Shown here: piece by piece, positions 8,595-17,389 of the stretch
Layout of the letters: every line of letters begins with the position of its first letter
Numbering within the stretch: position 1 is the stretch's first letter
NCBI GenBank assembly: GCA_014728045.1
Contig: WJMH01000015.1
Location: 210,479-274,478, forward strand
DNA length: 64,000 bases
From: Candidatus Omnitrophota bacterium
Lineage (GTDB): Bacteria; Omnitrophota; Gorgyraeia; Tantalellales; Tantalellaceae
Reading direction: 5' to 3'
The notes under the pieces: generated by a model
What the model saw: the letters and a program-made list of their open reading frames with translations, nothing else
The model's database searches: none
What the model was told of the DNA's origin: nothing
Translations under genes and position numbers: made by a program

Positions 8595-9449
8595 ATGAAG
8601 ACAGTAACACGGATAGATGACATAAACGACCCGCGCGTCCTGCCGTACAGGTCACTTAAAATGCGGCACCCCGATAAGGACGGCCTCTTCGTGGTCGAGA
8701 GCAAACCGGCCGTGAAGGCTCTTTTGGAAAGCGGCATGGACATAGTCAGCTGCCTGACCACCCCCCGGATTTACCGGGAACTCGAAATGCCCGATAAGAG
8801 GAATATAAGATTTTACCTCATGGAAAAGAAGGCCATCGAAGATGTGATAGGCTTCAGGTTCCACCACGGCGTTATGATGGCCGCCCGGCTTCCGAAGAGA
8901 AGGGATCTTGAAAAGATACCCGTTGACTTCTCCAGACCGCACCTGGTGGTGGCCCTTAACGGTGTCCACGACCCCCAGAACGTGGGAATGATAATCCGTA
9001 ATGCCGCGGCTTTCGGAGCGGACGCACTGGTGGTCGATGCCGGGACCTATGAGCCTTTTTACCGGAAAGTATCGCGTATATCCATGGGCTCCGTCTTCAA
9101 GATACCCGTAGCCTACGAAGAGGACCTCGCGCCGGCGCTGGGAACTCTCAGGCAAAAGTACGGCACGAAGATAGTGGTCAGCTCACTTTCACCCGGTGCG
9201 GTAAGCCTTGAAGAAGCGGACCTTTCCGACCGCCTTTGTCTGGTGCTGGGGAATGAATTCTCCGGAGCCTCGGAGAAACTCGCGGAAACTGCCGATCTGT
9301 CGGTTAGGATACCGCATGAATTCGGGAAGGTGGATTCTCTGAACGTATCCTGCGCGGCCGCCGTATGTCTTTACCAGGCGTCGCTTAAAAGATCTCTGCA
9401 CAAAAAAAGCGGCCCCGGGGATTATACCGGGACCGCTCGATTCTCTTAA
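8595..9449 (+). CDS. SpoU/TrmH family RNA 2'-O-methyltransferase
   Basis: A 284-residue SPOUT methyltransferase. An N-terminal substrate-binding domain (about 1-105) resembling RlmB/TsnR-type proteins is followed by the knotted catalytic domain with motif 1 (DPQNVGMIIRNAAAFG), motif 2 (LVLGNEFSG) and motif 3 (SLNVSCAAAV). It should methylate a ribose 2'-hydroxyl in rRNA or tRNA using S-adenosylmethionine; the exact nucleotide cannot be told. The start at 8595 follows AAGGA and fits the promoter; upstream in-frame ATGs lie before the predicted transcription start. This is the only plus-strand gene in the window. Its last codons overlap a terminator of the converging gene. Confidence 0.9.
   Translation: MKTVTRIDDINDPRVLPYRSLKMRHPDKDGLFVVESKPAVKALLESGMDIVSCLTTPRIYRELEMPDKRNIRFYLMEKKAIEDVIGFRFHHGVMMAARLPKRRDLEKIPVDFSRPHLVVALNGVHDPQNVGMIIRNAAAFGADALVVDAGTYEPFYRKVSRISMGSVFKIPVAYEEDLAPALGTLRQKYGTKIVVSSLSPGAVSLEEADLSDRLCLVLGNEFSGASEKLAETADLSVRIPHEFGKVDSLNVSCAAAVCLYQASLKRSLHKKSGPGDYTGTARFS
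9402..9437 (-). terminator. Terminator of the TIGR04073-type gene, inside the converging coding region
   Basis: On the minus strand AGCGG and CCGGG-rich arms (9437-9408) form a long GC-rich hairpin followed by seven Ts (9408-9402). It ends transcripts of the gene at 9460-10203 and lies entirely within the last codons of the plus-strand methyltransferase. Confidence 0.85.
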
Positions 9450-9459
9450 GATCGCCGCT

Positions 9460-10203
9460 TTACTTGATGTATTCTGAAGAACTCTTCGATGATGAGCTTT
9501 TGGCCGACGAACCTTTATCGGCGCTGGTCTTCTCCAGATTGCTCTTCTGGCCCATTGCCGTCCAGGGCCACTTCTCATCGAACGCTACTCCCCTTACGTC
9601 CCTGGGACCAGGCAGAAAGAAGGTCGCCAGATCGAAAGCGCCGTCCACTTCACGGCTCAGGAAATACCATATGCCTTTAAAAAGGCCGCCATCCCATGAT
9701 CCTTCCTCTATGCCTTTCATCATCTGTCCGGGTATTTCCAAAACGCCGAAAAGCACGTTGAAAGCGCCGCGCTGTAGTTTATTCAGGACAGGCCTGACCG
9801 TCGCGTCCTGAAAACTCGGATCGGTCATGTCATAAGGCGTACCCTGTTCCCATGCGTATTCAGCATCAAGGGGTATACCTATGTCCTCGTTGGACGCCGG
9901 ATCCGCCGCCCAGCAACCCGCAAGTTCCCCCGCTCCGGAGACCGTCCTGCCCAGAGCGCTGCCGACACCGGCAAAGCAGCCGCCGATGGCTCCTATCCAG
10001 CCGGTGTTCTCCTTGCCCATCCAGCCGTACTCATATCCCTTGGCTATCTGCGCGGGGATCTCTATCCAGCCGGTAAGCACGTTAGCAAACCCCCAGTAGG
10101 CTTTATCCCCCACCGCTTTGGCGTAATCGTCCTGCTGCGCGAAACAAGCCGTCGAAACGAGCATAGCCGTCACTACGACCGCGACAAAAAAGATCTTTTT
10201 CAT
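9460..10203 (-). CDS. Exosortase system-associated protein, TIGR04073 type
   Basis: A 247-residue exported protein with a signal peptide (about 1-22, ending ACFA). It holds two copies of a conserved unit: ANVLTGWIEIPAQIAKG near residue 40 and FNVLFGVLEIPGQMMKG near 155, each N-V-L-x-G-x-x-E-I-P. This repeat is what I know from the TIGR04073 family, linked by genome distribution to exosortase/PEP-CTERM systems; the molecular role is unknown. The tail is rich in Ser and Lys (SSAKSSSSKSSSE). The start at 10203 follows GGGAGGAG; an upstream in-frame start adds 11 residues before the signal peptide and is unlikely. No exosortase lies in the window. Confidence 0.75.
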   Translation of the reverse strand: MKKIFFVAVVVTAMLVSTACFAQQDDYAKAVGDKAYWGFANVLTGWIEIPAQIAKGYEYGWMGKENTGWIGAIGGCFAGVGSALGRTVSGAGELAGCWAADPASNEDIGIPLDAEYAWEQGTPYDMTDPSFQDATVRPVLNKLQRGAFNVLFGVLEIPGQMMKGIEEGSWDGGLFKGIWYFLSREVDGAFDLATFFLPGPRDVRGVAFDEKWPWTAMGQKSNLEKTSADKGSSAKSSSSKSSSEYIK

Positions 10204-10246
10204 GTCTTTCTCCTCCCTTTTTGGAATTTTCCACATTCTCTTGCCA

Positions 10247-10252
10247 ATTATA
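10247..10252 (-). promoter_or_regulatory. -10 element for the TIGR04073-type gene
   Basis: A perfect TATAAT on the minus strand 44 bases before the start codon; the -35 region (TTCCAA at 17 bases) is poor, so it may need an activator. Confidence 0.4.
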
Positions 10253-10293
10253 ATTTATTCCCGCATTTTTTGGAACAAAAAAATATCACCGAT

Positions 10294-12165
10294 TTAGCTT
10301 ACCGGCAGGATGACCGTCGCGGTCGTACCTTTGCCGGGCGTGCTGGAATACTTCATCTCCCCGCCGTGCGCCTTGATTATTCCGTAACAGACCGAAAGCC
10401 CCAGGCCGGTCCCGTGGTCCTTTGTCGTGAAGAAAGGATCGAATATCTTCTGCATATCTTCTTCGGATATACCTATTCCCGTATCCTTGAAATCTATCCA
10501 GATATTATCCCCTTTAAGGGAAGTGGTGATCGTCAACTGGCCACCTTCGGGCATGGCATCGGCGGCGTTCCTTATCAGGTTGACGAATATTTCATGCATC
10601 TGCTTTTCGTCGACCTGCACATGGGGTATGGTCTCATCCAGGACCGTATCCACCTTGATGTCCTTAAGTCCCATCTGGTGTTCGAGCATCTGCATAGCAA
10701 AATTCACAGCCTCGTTAATGTCAACTTCCTTCATCTGTTTCTTGCTCGGCCTGGAGAATAAAAGAAGTCTTTCGATGATGTTCTTGGCGCGGTAACACTG
10801 GTCCATTATTATCGAGAGGGATTCATTGATGACATCGTTCTTGGGCTGCTCCATAAGGGATATCTGCGCCCTGCCGGATATCACCATGAGCGGGTTATTG
10901 ACCTCGTGCGCCATGTCCGAGACCAGCTTGCCCAGCTGGGTAAGCCTCTGGGCCTCCTTGACGCGCTCTCTTTCGGTTATATCCCGGTCAACTCCCCTGT
11001 AACCGGCAAGTTCCCCTTCCTCGTCAAAAACCGGCAGGGCGTTGGTCTCTACCTTCACCACCTCGCCCTTCTTATTAACAAGAGGGTTCACGTAGTTCGA
11101 GAACTTTTCTCTTTTGTCAATCATTTCGTTAATTTCGCGCGTAAGCTCTTCCTTCTGGTCTTCCGGAAAAAAATCCGAAAAATGCTTGCCTATGACCTGT
11201 TCGGGCTTATAACCTATTACTTTTTCGGAGACACTGCTCGAATAAGTGTACCTGCCTCCCGGATCGACCTCCCACACCCAGTCACCCACGTTCTTGGTGA
11301 TATCCTGGAAGCGTTTTTCGGCATCCTGGAGCACCTTGATCGAAACGGTCGACTTTTTAAGTTCCTCCGCCATTTTGTTGAAGGACGTGGCCAGCTCCCC
11401 GACCTCATCACTGGTCCTTGCCGGCACTCTCACGTCAAGATCACCTTTGGCCACTTCGTTCGTAGCATCAACAAGCTGCCTGACAGGACGTAAAACCAGA
11501 GTTACTACGGTCGAACTTATGATGATCAGGACCAAGGTCAAAACCACCGTTATCCGCGCAGCCGTGTACTCGGTCTCTCTTATAAGAGCATCCGCGCTCT
11601 TCAGGGAGATGCCGAGATTTATAACTCCTATGGCTTTGGATCCTGCCGGTCCGGCCTCTTCGGGCGTCCGGCCCCTGTAAAACCACTCTTCCTCTTCCAG
11701 GAAAAGATCCCTCTCGCTCTGCGATATATCCGGGGCTTTACTGAGAACGAAAGCGGATATGTCAATGCTCTTCTCCGAGTCCACTTTCACGCGTCTTATC
11801 AGGGGTTTGTCGAGACCGGTCGCCTTCTCCTTTATCTGGGGAACGGGAAGGAGTTCTTTTTCTATGCCTTCCTGTTCCCGTGCGACAAGGACCTCGCCTT
11901 TCATGTTTCTTACCGCGCAATAGAGGACATCGGGCTGGTCCATGATACCGCTGGCCAGGTTGTCGAGCATCCTCATGTTACCCGTCAAAACCCCGTATTC
12001 GGCGTTATACGCCAGGTTCGTAGAAAGAATGACGCCTTTTTCCTCGTGCTGTGAAACTACAAGAGTCTGTCCGGCCCTGATAAAAAAATAGGATATGGTC
12101 ACGCTGACAAGAATGATAAGCAGTATCGTGAGTAATATCGATTTGGTTCGTATGCTGATCCTCAT
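10294..12165 (-). CDS. Membrane sensor histidine kinase (HAMP-PAS-HisKA-HATPase)
   Basis: A 623-residue inner-membrane kinase. A first membrane helix (about 9-29), a periplasmic sensor region of about 175 residues, a second helix (206-226), HAMP (227-279), one PAS domain (about 285-398, closed by RDITERE), HisKA with H420 in AHEVNNP, and HATPase with NAADAM, DTGIGIS and GTGLGLS. It follows the ABC-type binding protein gene by 14 bases and is last in the TonB receptor operon, so it probably senses the ligand these proteins take up or bind. No response regulator is next to it. Confidence 0.9.
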   Translation of the reverse strand: MRISIRTKSILLTILLIILVSVTISYFFIRAGQTLVVSQHEEKGVILSTNLAYNAEYGVLTGNMRMLDNLASGIMDQPDVLYCAVRNMKGEVLVAREQEGIEKELLPVPQIKEKATGLDKPLIRRVKVDSEKSIDISAFVLSKAPDISQSERDLFLEEEEWFYRGRTPEEAGPAGSKAIGVINLGISLKSADALIRETEYTAARITVVLTLVLIIISSTVVTLVLRPVRQLVDATNEVAKGDLDVRVPARTSDEVGELATSFNKMAEELKKSTVSIKVLQDAEKRFQDITKNVGDWVWEVDPGGRYTYSSSVSEKVIGYKPEQVIGKHFSDFFPEDQKEELTREINEMIDKREKFSNYVNPLVNKKGEVVKVETNALPVFDEEGELAGYRGVDRDITERERVKEAQRLTQLGKLVSDMAHEVNNPLMVISGRAQISLMEQPKNDVINESLSIIMDQCYRAKNIIERLLLFSRPSKKQMKEVDINEAVNFAMQMLEHQMGLKDIKVDTVLDETIPHVQVDEKQMHEIFVNLIRNAADAMPEGGQLTITTSLKGDNIWIDFKDTGIGISEEDMQKIFDPFFTTKDHGTGLGLSVCYGIIKAHGGEMKYSSTPGKGTTATVILPVS

Positions 12166-12179
12166 ATCATTCCGGACGG

Positions 12180-13160
12180 TTATCTTCCATATACCACGGC
12201 CTCTTCAAGATGTTCGGCGGGGATATCAACGCCAATTATCTCCGCCGTTCTTACATTGATAACCAGATGTGTCTTGCGGGGCCTCTTGACGGGTATGTTA
12301 TGGGTTTTTTGATTTTCAAGGATATCCACGGCGATCTCGGCCGATTGTCTGCCTATATCATGATAGTCGCATTTAAGCGCCATGAGGGCGCCGGCTCTGA
12401 CGAAATTCTCGGAAAAGGCCATGAACGGAAGATCCGCCCTCAGCGTGGAAAGAATGATGTTCCGGGCGGTGGAAGAATTGTATATCATCGGGTCTACTTC
12501 CGCCCACAGGCAATCCGCTTCGGCCAGGACCTCGTCCAGTTTGGGCGATATCTCCGACTCGTCATAAACGGGTTTTGATATCAACTTCAGACCGCTCTTT
12601 TCCGCGGCCCGTATTGCTTCGTCAGCGAAACCGCGCCTATTGACAACGTCATAAAGCATGCCCACCTTATCTATGCGGGGAACTATTTTCTTCAACATGC
12701 TGAATTGCTTCTGCAAAGATATGTTAAGAGAAACCCCTGTTATATTGCCTCCGGGCCTTTGGAAAGAATCAACTATACCGTTCTCGACCGGGTTAAGCAA
12801 CATGGTAAAGACCACAGGCCGGGTTTTTATGCTTCTTCTTGCGAAGACGGCGGCTTCGGTGCCGATTACCAGAACGATATTGGCTTCTGACCGATCCACC
12901 TCCTTGATAAGAGCTCCCAGGTCGTCCGAGAACTTTTGGAGGTCATGCTCTAAGTAAGTTAAAGCGAAGGCTCTGGCCGACAACTCTTTACGGAAACCCG
13001 AATACGCTTCTTCGTAAGGCCGGATCACACGCGACTTAATGACGAAAACGGTCTTTTTATCCCGGGCTTCCGTATCCGGGCAGAAACAGAGCAAAAGCAC
13101 CATTATCGCTAAACCCGTTCGCGATAACCTTGATCCATGTATATGGTCCGCTTTAAACAT
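12180..13160 (-). CDS. ABC transporter substrate-binding-like protein (ABC_sub_bind type)
   Basis: A 326-residue exported protein with an N-terminal signal segment (about 14-32). The rest fits the two-lobed periplasmic binding family that contains NIVLVIGTEAAVFARR, NPVENGIVDSFQRPGGNITGVS and VGMLYDVVN segments, which I recognise from PF04392-type proteins. These often lack a linked transporter and sit beside sensor kinases. Here too there is no permease or ATPase gene; it lies between a TonB receptor and a sensor kinase, so it may deliver ligand to the kinase rather than to a transporter. Ligand unknown. Confidence 0.8.
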   Translation of the reverse strand: MFKADHIHGSRLSRTGLAIMVLLLCFCPDTEARDKKTVFVIKSRVIRPYEEAYSGFRKELSARAFALTYLEHDLQKFSDDLGALIKEVDRSEANIVLVIGTEAAVFARRSIKTRPVVFTMLLNPVENGIVDSFQRPGGNITGVSLNISLQKQFSMLKKIVPRIDKVGMLYDVVNRRGFADEAIRAAEKSGLKLISKPVYDESEISPKLDEVLAEADCLWAEVDPMIYNSSTARNIILSTLRADLPFMAFSENFVRAGALMALKCDYHDIGRQSAEIAVDILENQKTHNIPVKRPRKTHLVINVRTAEIIGVDIPAEHLEEAVVYGR

Positions 13161-13172
13161 AAGTTTCCCTGA

Positions 13173-15047
13173 CTAGAATCTGAGCCTCAGCTCCGCCAAA
13201 ACCCTCCTGCCGATCGGTTCCCCCTGGCCGGGAGACTCGGTATGCTGGTCCAGCAGGATGTTGCTCCCGCTGACGGCAAGCTCCATGTTCTCGGTGATCC
13301 AGTATCCCAGCCTAGCGTTCAGAGTGCTGTACTTGTCTATGGGCTGCCGGTTGTTACCGACATTCTCCCCCTGTCCCACGTAATGCCAGTAAAAGGAGAC
13401 TTCGGCCCTTTCATCATAGTTCATGAGAACACCCAGATTCCACATGTTCCTGGGCGTGAACCTTATGAACGCGTTCTCGTCGTAATTGACCATCTGCTGA
13501 GTATGGTTAGCAAAACACATGAGCCAGTCCGTGGGCCTGTATTCGATGCTGCTCTCCACGCCCCAGGTAGTTGCGTTGCCCTGGTTGAGATATCCGCTCG
13601 TTGCTATTAGCGGCACAAAGCTCTCTATCCCCGTGTTGGTCGAATCTATGAAATTCTTTATGTAGCTCACGAAAAAGTCGGTATTGACCTTGATCTTCCT
13701 GTCGAAATAATGCCCCTCGTAACCCACTTCACCAGTAACGATCTCTTCTATCTCAAGGTCCTTCTGGCCGAAGCTGTGGGTGCGGGTAGGCGTGTTCTGG
13801 TATATATCAAGATAGTATTCACTGAATGTGGGAGCCCGGAAAGCGTTGCCCAGTGAGGCCCTGAGGAAATGGTCCTTGAAAAGCGTGAAGATACCGGCTA
13901 TCCTCCCGGAAAAATGAAGCCCCGATATCGTATAATAATCCATCCTCCCCGAACCTATAAGCCTGAAGTTATCCATGACCTCCCAGTCATCCTGAAAGTA
14001 GGCGTTCCAGATGGTCTGGACCTGGGGGCTTACCACGGGTCCCCAGATATTGGCTTTCGCGTGATCGTACCTGATGCCCGTTCCGACAGTGATGTCATGG
14101 CTATCGAAAAGCTCGAAATTGTAGCTCATCTCCGCTTCTACAACGTCTATCTTGGATTTGAACCTTTTCGCATCGGGGTCGTATTCGCCTATGAAATGGT
14201 TCCAGAATACCTTGCCCTCGAACCCGTTGATGTCGCAGTCCAGCATGGTGTAGAGATAGCTCATGTCCTGCTCACCCAGGAACGAAGAACTGGTTGAGCT
14301 TATGAAGGGAAATTCGCCGATCACGCCTCCGCTGCTAAGCGAGACCGTGGATTCTTCATCTATATAATAATCCACCTGAGCGTTCACCTTGGCCAGATTG
14401 GTCTTGAAACTGTCCCTGTAAAAATAATCGTACCTTTTCCATCCAGCGGAAACCTTGTATCCCCAGTCATCCACCCTCTGCCCGTGGACGACGGAGCTTA
14501 TCGTGTACACGTCGTGGAAGTTCGTCTTTTCGGTGAAATACGTGCCGTCCACTTCCTCAGGGGTTTTCGTGACGATATTGATAAGTCCCTGCAGTGCGTT
14601 CGCCCCGTAGAGCGAGGCCACCGGGCCTTTAACTACCTCTATCTGCTTGACCTCATCAGGCTGGATGGTTATGGTATCCCACATGAAAAACCCCTGCGCC
14701 GGGAGATACAGGTTCCTTCCGTCAAGCAGAAGAAGAGCCGTGTTATTGATTATCTGGTTCATCCCCCTTATGGCCACATCCGGCTGGGCGATGGTGGTGG
14801 TCATGACATTTACCCCGGGCACCTGCCGTAAGGGTTCATATAGATTGATCCCTCCATACATCCTTATCTGTTCCTGGTCCAGGACATATGTGGGTGCGGA
14901 GGCCTCTGCAAGGGGCTGGAGTTTTTTCCCGGGGGACACCACCATTGGTATCTGCTCGAAAAGCACCAGTTCCGCCGGAGGGGCCTGGGCGAAGCATGAG
15001 CCGCTAAAGGCCGCGAGAATGGAGAATAGAAAGAGTTTTTTGAGCAT
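13173..15047 (-). CDS. TonB-dependent outer-membrane receptor (second of pair)
   Basis: A 624-residue outer-membrane protein: signal peptide (about 1-20), a plug domain (about 45-165, with GINLYEPLRQVPGVNV, IRGMNQI and VVKGPVASLYGANALQG) and a beta-barrel ending in the aromatic residue typical of barrel insertion (LRLRF). It should take up a scarce ligand with TonB energy. It starts one base after the stop of the other receptor and shares the mature N-terminal pattern L-FE-IP-V. The ligand cannot be told from sequence; the operon partner proteins suggest sensing as well as uptake. Confidence 0.9.
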   Translation of the reverse strand: MLKKLFLFSILAAFSGSCFAQAPPAELVLFEQIPMVVSPGKKLQPLAEASAPTYVLDQEQIRMYGGINLYEPLRQVPGVNVMTTTIAQPDVAIRGMNQIINNTALLLLDGRNLYLPAQGFFMWDTITIQPDEVKQIEVVKGPVASLYGANALQGLINIVTKTPEEVDGTYFTEKTNFHDVYTISSVVHGQRVDDWGYKVSAGWKRYDYFYRDSFKTNLAKVNAQVDYYIDEESTVSLSSGGVIGEFPFISSTSSSFLGEQDMSYLYTMLDCDINGFEGKVFWNHFIGEYDPDAKRFKSKIDVVEAEMSYNFELFDSHDITVGTGIRYDHAKANIWGPVVSPQVQTIWNAYFQDDWEVMDNFRLIGSGRMDYYTISGLHFSGRIAGIFTLFKDHFLRASLGNAFRAPTFSEYYLDIYQNTPTRTHSFGQKDLEIEEIVTGEVGYEGHYFDRKIKVNTDFFVSYIKNFIDSTNTGIESFVPLIATSGYLNQGNATTWGVESSIEYRPTDWLMCFANHTQQMVNYDENAFIRFTPRNMWNLGVLMNYDERAEVSFYWHYVGQGENVGNNRQPIDKYSTLNARLGYWITENMELAVSGSNILLDQHTESPGQGEPIGRRVLAELRLRF

Positions 15048-15048
15048 G

Positions 15049-17136
15049 TCAATACTCCTCGTTGTCGGACCACTCCAGCATCTGCCAGGGCCATTTTTTC
15101 AAAGTCACAGTAAAATAGTAGATCTGGGGAACTTGTACGAAACCCGCTTCAAAATTCTCCCCGAGAACGTTTTGCCCGGAAAAAGTAACTTCAAGCCCGT
15201 CGTCGAAAAAAGATTTCCCCACGCAGAAGTCCAGCCTCCAGTGCTTTTTTATGTCAAATTCCGAGCGCGGACTGTCGGCGTCGTTAAAATACACGTATGC
15301 GTCACGGAAATTGGCGTTCACGTTCAGCCAGCTACCTCCGAGATACGGCATATTCATAATGGTATCCTCTTCAAGCTTGAGCGTACCCCCCAGATTCGCC
15401 TTGTTATCGGGTGAAGCTCCCTGGAATAGCGAAGTAGTGGGGGTGCCTCCGCGGGTATCGGCGATGGTCAGATACGTGTAATTGGCATACAGGGAAAGCC
15501 ATTCCCACGGCCTGTATGTCGCCGCCAGTTCTACTCCTGAACTCCTGGCCCTGGAAGCATTGTTAAAATCAACTATCCGGGGCTGCGGGGGAACAGCGGA
15601 GAACGCCTGGCTTTGAAAGGTCTGGACCATACCCTTGTAAAAAGAGTAGAAAGTATCCGCATCTACGTGAAGCTTACCGTCCATGAACCTTGCCGAATAC
15701 CCTATCTCAAAAGAATCCACCGTCTCGGTTTTCAACTGGCGGTTCCCCAAAAGCTGCAGAACGTTCCCCGTATCGGACGGGACAAAATTCGTAGCATACT
15801 CTTCATAGAAACTGGGCAGGCGGTAACCTCTGGCATAAGTGGCCCTGAAGACATTGTCTCTCACCGGCTCATAAAGAAGAGACGCCCTCGGGGCGAATTG
15901 CGTCCGGCGCGTAAGATGAGACCACTCCGCGCGTACACCCGCGACCAGGGTTAACTTTTCAACCAGAGGGCGGTCTTCCAGCAGCACCATCTTCTCGTTG
16001 ATAAAAGCGGACCAAAGGTCATCGTGGGCGGACTGCCTTACGTTATCCGAAAGCTCCCTTTTGACCTGGAAAGACTCGACCGTGTTATGACGGTAAGAAG
16101 CTCCCCAAACGGTGCTGCTTCTTCCCCCGAACAGGTCGAAACTGTCCTGGAACTCTATATCATACTGCCTTTCCCTGTAATCATCGTTCGGTATACCGTT
16201 CGAAAGCCTTTTAACATCCCGGTTAATACCCCACCTGTACATCTGAAGATAGCCCGAATGTGTCGGGTTGATATCGTAATTGAACTTTAAGATCTGAAAA
16301 TCCATCTCGGGGAACTGTTTGGCCGGTGTCGAATTCTGGGCCACTGCGCTGATATTGCGAGGCCCGTAGTTTATCCCGAAAATAAAATCCACGTCAAACG
16401 CATCCGTGGCGTTATATTTTATCCTCGAGGTCGCTATCTGGACCTGCTCGCTGTCGGAATAATCCCGCCCGTGGTCGTCACCGTAGCCCCTGTTCATATC
16501 GTAGCTGTAAGCCATCCTGAAATCTATATCCCCTGCACTTCCGAGGTCGATATTATCACCGTACCGCCCGATAAATTCGTTCTTTCCGAAATTACTGTAG
16601 ATATATTTACCAAAGACCCCGGCAGTATCCCCGGGCTCTTTGGTGTTTATATTTATGACGCCGTTAAACGCGTTGAACCCGTAAAGAGTATCATTGGGCC
16701 CCCTGAGTATCTCGATCTTGTCGATCTCATCGACGAGAAGCGGGATAAAATCCCAGATCACACCTGAAAAAAGAGGAGTATATATGCTCATACCGTCAAG
16801 AAGAACGAGCATGCGCCTTGAAAAGCGCTCGGTAAAACCCCTGGCGGAAACACCCCATGTCCTGCCGTCAAAGGCAATAACATCCACTCCCGGTATCCGC
16901 CTGAAAGCATCGGGAGTATCTATTATCCCCCATTCATTCAGATCAGTGGAAGTGATAACGCTTATGGCCGCGGGCGCCTCAAGGATGTCTTCTTCCATCC
17001 TGCTCGCGGAATAGACCGTGGGTATCTCCTCGAAAAGCGCAAGTTCCGTCTGGGGGGGCGCGGCCGACTGGGCGAATGCCGGCTTCGCGGCAAAGAAAAG
17101 CGATAGCACAATGATCATCATCGGTTTATTAAGCAT
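15049..17136 (-). CDS. TonB-dependent outer-membrane receptor (first of pair)
   Basis: A 695-residue receptor with a signal peptide (about 1-22, ending AFAQ), plug domain (about 45-170, with EAPAAISVITSTDL, RRIPGVDV, ILRGPNDTLYGFNAFNG) and a 22-strand-type barrel. The plug motifs are strongly conserved, so the gene looks intact. It is the first gene of an operon with a second receptor, an ABC-type binding protein and a sensor kinase. Expression is probably controlled by the terminator-bearing leader upstream. Vitamin, siderophore or oligosaccharide ligands are all possible. Confidence 0.9.
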   Translation of the reverse strand: MLNKPMMIIVLSLFFAAKPAFAQSAAPPQTELALFEEIPTVYSASRMEEDILEAPAAISVITSTDLNEWGIIDTPDAFRRIPGVDVIAFDGRTWGVSARGFTERFSRRMLVLLDGMSIYTPLFSGVIWDFIPLLVDEIDKIEILRGPNDTLYGFNAFNGVININTKEPGDTAGVFGKYIYSNFGKNEFIGRYGDNIDLGSAGDIDFRMAYSYDMNRGYGDDHGRDYSDSEQVQIATSRIKYNATDAFDVDFIFGINYGPRNISAVAQNSTPAKQFPEMDFQILKFNYDINPTHSGYLQMYRWGINRDVKRLSNGIPNDDYRERQYDIEFQDSFDLFGGRSSTVWGASYRHNTVESFQVKRELSDNVRQSAHDDLWSAFINEKMVLLEDRPLVEKLTLVAGVRAEWSHLTRRTQFAPRASLLYEPVRDNVFRATYARGYRLPSFYEEYATNFVPSDTGNVLQLLGNRQLKTETVDSFEIGYSARFMDGKLHVDADTFYSFYKGMVQTFQSQAFSAVPPQPRIVDFNNASRARSSGVELAATYRPWEWLSLYANYTYLTIADTRGGTPTTSLFQGASPDNKANLGGTLKLEEDTIMNMPYLGGSWLNVNANFRDAYVYFNDADSPRSEFDIKKHWRLDFCVGKSFFDDGLEVTFSGQNVLGENFEAGFVQVPQIYYFTVTLKKWPWQMLEWSDNEEY

Positions 17137-17174
17137 TTCTTGTGCCTTAGGGTTCGATCAGGTTGTTATACTGC

Positions 17175-17213
17175 AAATAAAAAGGCGACTCCGATACATA
17201 TCGGGTCGCCTTT
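17175..17213 (-). terminator. Intrinsic terminator in the leader of the TonB receptor operon
   Basis: A perfect nine-base stem, AAAGGCGAC with GTCGCCTTT, plus an inner CCGAT/ATCGG stem, followed on the minus strand by TTTTTATTT. It ends about 40 bases before the receptor start codon and lies downstream of a predicted promoter, so it is in a position to attenuate the operon. Confidence 0.8.
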
Positions 17214-17325
17214 ACTCGAAACGTCCATCCAAGATGCGCATATACGCGGGTTCACCTGATGCATAAAACATAAGTTACATAGACGAGATTAAATATAACT
17301 TTAATTATTATAATACCTGCCGGTA
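17214..17325 (-). promoter_or_regulatory. Untranslated leader of the TonB receptor operon, candidate cis-regulatory RNA
   Basis: About 110 bases between the predicted transcription start and the terminator. It holds a GCGTATATGCGC hairpin and a 19-codon ORF (17271-17212, starts MFYASGEPAY) without a ribosome site that stops at the foot of the terminator. It does not show cobalamin, TPP, c-di-GMP or other aptamer signatures that I know. Confidence 0.4.
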
Positions 17326-17331
17326 GCTACA

Positions 17332-17360
17332 ATATTACTCCCCCGACCATCATAAGTCAA
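17332..17360 (-). promoter_or_regulatory. Predicted promoter of the TonB receptor operon
   Basis: TTGACT (17360-17355) and TAATAT (17337-17332) with a 17-base spacer on the minus strand, 30 bases downstream of the thyX-like stop codon. Confidence 0.5.
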
Positions 17361-17389
17361 ATTATTTTCGTTAATTGCTAAAAGCAGGT

